In this document: piece after piece, positions 62,052 to 64,000 of the stretch
How the letters are laid out: the number at the start of each line of letters is the position of its first letter
Position numbering within the stretch: the stretch's first letter is position 1
DNA from: Burkholderia sp. SRS-W-2-2016
GTDB taxonomy: Bacteria; Pseudomonadota; Gammaproteobacteria; Burkholderiales; Burkholderiaceae
Direction: 5' to 3'
Assembly (NCBI RefSeq): GCF_001931485.1
Contig: NZ_MSDV01000059.1
Coordinates: 37,634-101,633 of the forward strand
DNA length: 64,000 nt
Program-made: the position numbers and the translations under genes
Notes under the pieces: model-generated
What the model saw: the letters and a program-made list of their open reading frames with translations, nothing else
Databases searched by the model: none
What the model was told of the DNA's origin: nothing

Positions 62052-62725
62052 GCCATCGGAAGGGCGCCGCCGCTGACTCGCGCAGCGGTTTTCGATGGCG
62101 AGGAGGCGTAGGCGCAGGTTCATCGCGTGGTGCTTCGCGGGAAGCAACGGGCAGACGCATCGGCTGGCCGCGCACGCTCGCCGCGACGCGCGGCGACACG
62201 CTGCGTCGCGAGCATCTGCGCTTCATCCCCGAGACACCGCGCGGCGGCGTGCTGCACTGCTTCGTGCTCGACTGCTCCGGCTCGATGCTGAGCGGCCAAC
62301 GGCTTGCACTCGCGAAGGGCCTGCTGATCGCGTTGTTCGACCGTGCCGGTGCCGCCCGTGCCGAGGCCGCGCTGGTCTGCTTCGGCGGCATGTCTGCCGA
62401 CGTGCGCTTCGGTCCGGCGGTGCCGCGCTGGTGGAACGAGCGCTGGCTTGAGCCGGTCGGCGCGGGCGGCGGCTCGCCGCTCGGCACTGGAGTGCGCCGC
62501 GCCGCGCAACTGCTCGAGAGCAGCGCGCGTAGACGGCCGGCTCAACAACGCTGGCTGTGGATTCTGAGCGACGGCCGCACTCGCGACGAACCCGCCCGGC
62601 CGCCTGCCGCGGATCAAGTGGTGTTCGTCGACTTCGAGCGCGGCGCGCTTCGGCTCGGTCGTTGCGAAGCGCTGGCGAACGCGTGGGGCGCGCGCTGGAT
62701 CACGCCGGAGGAGTTGATCGGCTGA
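62048..62725 (+). CDS. ChlD-like VWA subunit of the chelatase, apparent CTG start
   Basis: About 225 residues if it starts at CTG 62048. Family-like sequence WPRTLAATRGDTLRREHLRF lies before the first ATG/GTG/TTG in frame (GTG 62249), so the usual starts are too late. VWA/MIDAS motif DCSGSM, then GGGSPLGTG and LSDGRT. CTG overlaps the upstream TGA (CTGA), the arrangement seen with ATGA coupling. It should cooperate with the ATPase subunit in cobalt insertion by CobN. An alternative is a frameshift or base error at the junction. Starting at GTG 62249 gives 158 residues and removes the N-terminal part. Confidence 0.8.
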   Translation: MSHRKGAAADSRSGFRWRGGVGAGSSRGASREATGRRIGWPRTLAATRGDTLRREHLRFIPETPRGGVLHCFVLDCSGSMLSGQRLALAKGLLIALFDRAGAARAEAALVCFGGMSADVRFGPAVPRWWNERWLEPVGAGGGSPLGTGVRRAAQLLESSARRRPAQQRWLWILSDGRTRDEPARPPAADQVVFVDFERGALRLGRCEALANAWGARWITPEELIG

Positions 62726-62783
62726 GCGGCAACCGGTGTGTGCTGCGGATTTCCTGCTCAGCCCCTGTAATCAGCCCCGGCAA

Positions 62784-63725
62784 TCATTTAAGACCGTTCG
62801 ACCAGTACTGCACGTCTTCCTGGCGATCGAACACGAAGACCTTCATCGCCATCTGTTGCGTGGCGTCGAGCTGATCGAGTTCGAGCCCGTGCGTGGTCGC
62901 TTCGCCGGGCGCCTTGCCTTTCTGCACATTGCGGATCACGGCGGTGGTCCGGATCTCCGTATCATGACCGGCCGACTTCACGCGAAACGCGACGCGCAGC
63001 CGCTCGCCGACTTCGCCCAGCGTCCACGACGCGCTCAGCGACATGCCTAGCGCGCTGACGCCCCGCGCGAGCCCGAGCCCGTCGTACGTATCGCCCGTCT
63101 CGCCGATGCCGAAGCGCACCGCGAGATGGGCATGGACGCGAATCGATTTGCGTTCGCGCAGCCGGCGGATCACCCCCGGCCTCGACAACACCACGTAGTC
63201 GAACGGCAGACGGCAGACCGCCTCGACCGTGCAGACGAAACGGAACACCGCCTGAATTGCGATCGCCACGACTTCGACGTTGTCGCCGGGTGCGAGCGGC
63301 AGCGGCTGGCCTTGATGCAGCGGCGGTGTGACGAAGAGCGCATGATTCGGCGCGAAACCGATGATGCGGCACGGATGCATCGGCGCGCCGCTGCCGAGCT
63401 GCGAGCGCATGCCGATCAACGCGCCGATCTCGAGATGCATGTCCTTGATGGTCAGATCGGCGGAGTCGGACGGGATGTTCGATGCGCTCGGGTGACGCGC
63501 ACCGGGCTCCAGCAGATCGCCGCGCTGCGGCTGGAAGTGTTCGAACAGGAACGCGCGCTCGTCGGCGCTCGCGAGGGTCGTGCCGCGCTCGAACAGCAGC
63601 GTGCCGTCGCCATCGACGATTGGCCATGAAAGAGGTGTGCCGACCGGCACCGCATCCGGTGCGAGTGCCACCGATGTGGCGGCGGCTTGGGTTTGCGCGA
63701 CGTGATCCTCGACGGAGTTTTCCAT
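62784..63725 (-). CDS. YcgR-like flagellar brake protein with PilZ domain
   Basis: 313 residues: an N-terminal YcgR-N-like half (about 95-195, LEIGALIGMRSQLG...) and a C-terminal PilZ domain. The c-di-GMP RxxxR site is RRLRERKSIRVHAHLAV near residue 190; the second motif, normally [DN]xSxxG, reads GVSALG, missing the acidic/Asn residue. It would slow flagellar motility when c-di-GMP is high, if binding survives. Starts at ATG 63725; monocistronic. The gene upstream on the other side of the promoter region is outside the window. Confidence 0.85.
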   Translation of the reverse strand: MENSVEDHVAQTQAAATSVALAPDAVPVGTPLSWPIVDGDGTLLFERGTTLASADERAFLFEHFQPQRGDLLEPGARHPSASNIPSDSADLTIKDMHLEIGALIGMRSQLGSGAPMHPCRIIGFAPNHALFVTPPLHQGQPLPLAPGDNVEVVAIAIQAVFRFVCTVEAVCRLPFDYVVLSRPGVIRRLRERKSIRVHAHLAVRFGIGETGDTYDGLGLARGVSALGMSLSASWTLGEVGERLRVAFRVKSAGHDTEIRTTAVIRNVQKGKAPGEATTHGLELDQLDATQQMAMKVFVFDRQEDVQYWSNGLK

Positions 63726-63950
63726 GGTCGGCAGCTTATATAAGTAGCGGGATGATCTGATTGACGACCGGAGAGGATAAAACTTTAATTTGGGGCGCGG
63801 TTGGCAAGCTTGAGTGGCTGCGGCCTGAGCTGTAACCGCAGGTTTTCCGCTTCTGCGAATTAGGTTGGATGTCTAACTAATTGCGAAGCGGCAGCGACCT
63901 GCCTATTTTTTGTGCTGTCCAACTTTTTTAAAATAATTGCGAAAAGGGTG
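63726..63950. other. AT-rich spacer before the right-edge promoter
   Basis: 225 bp with two AT-rich segments and no gene. 63920-63947, just before the promoter, is A/T-rich and fits an UP element. Confidence 0.5.
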
Positions 63951-63951
63951 T

Positions 63952-63980
63952 TGACGGAGTGTCTTCGGATCTCCATAATC
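63952..63980 (+). promoter_or_regulatory. Strong rRNA/tRNA-like promoter
   Basis: TTGACG (63952-63957), 17-nt spacer, CATAAT (63975-63980), followed by CTCGCTTCTTCGCTG, which I recall from the start region of Burkholderia rRNA operons. An AT-rich UP-like stretch lies just upstream. The product lies outside the window. Confidence 0.7.
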
Positions 63981-64000
63981 TCGCTTCTTCGCTGATGACG

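Noticed and set aside
1..64000. tRNA genes, insertion sequences, prophage genes, CRISPR arrays
   Set aside because: None seen on either strand by motif reading; no transposase, integrase, att-like repeats or regular spacer arrays.

Overview
The window is GC-rich DNA that looks like a chromosome of a Burkholderia/Paraburkholderia-type betaproteobacterium. Supporting signs are the Burkholderia-type general porin, two DUF4148 proteins, a DUF3331 protein, the gene content, and a strong rRNA/tRNA-style promoter at the right edge. I see no insertion sequence, phage, CRISPR array or tRNA. All product names come from reading motifs and gene context; no database search was run.

Layout. (1) 153-9338, all plus strand: a split UxaA-type lyase best read as sulfolactate sulfo-lyase SuyAB, a DctA-type carrier, an Ldh_2-type dehydrogenase (ComC-like) and a signal-less three-subunit molybdoenzyme matching cytoplasmic sulfite dehydrogenase SoeABC. 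Together they would import sulfolactate, split it to pyruvate and sulfite, and oxidise the sulfite. (2) 9392-20102: B12-dependent ribonucleotide reductase NrdJ, DUF3331, AI-2E family permease, secreted esterase, OpgC-like acyltransferase, porin, NlpD-like lipoprotein with a degenerate LytM domain, and one unknown gene. (3) 20539-24596: three-gene molybdenum hydroxylase with a Tat signal and a triheme cytochrome c. (4) 24683-33802: amino-acid-type ABC transporter genes without an ATPase gene, a divergent GcvA-like LysR regulator, ChaA-type antiporter, BON protein, 3-methyladenine glycosylase, DUF4148, CBS protein, RibA and a small unknown gene. (5) 33848-35857: NmrA-like reductase and a divergent AraC regulator.

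(6) 35869-40490: an ECF sigma factor with two anti-sigma-like genes, a DUF4148 protein, a membrane-anchored SrpA-type catalase and a cytochrome b561. Four copies of GGAATARA-N12-GTG(G)TTY sit upstream of all four transcription units, correctly oriented, and appear to be the promoters of this sigma factor. This is the most novel readable regulatory system here.

(7) 40652-44227: SWIM/SNF2 helicase, followed by 1.1 kb without a gene but with an intrinsic terminator. (8) 45303-50695: an OmpR-type regulator, a LysM-FecR protein, a CHASE2 histidine kinase and a lipoprotein whose 5' leader is five 9-bp repeats. (9) 50737-62725: aerobic cobalamin synthesis in two divergent operons, each with its own cobalamin riboswitch. 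The minus operon is cobA-cobE fusion, cobO, cobB, bluB; the plus operon is cobW, cobN, chlI, chlD-like. The last gene seems to start at CTG. (10) 62784-63725: YcgR-like PilZ protein, then an AT-rich stretch and an rrn-like promoter at 63952-63980 pointing out of the window.
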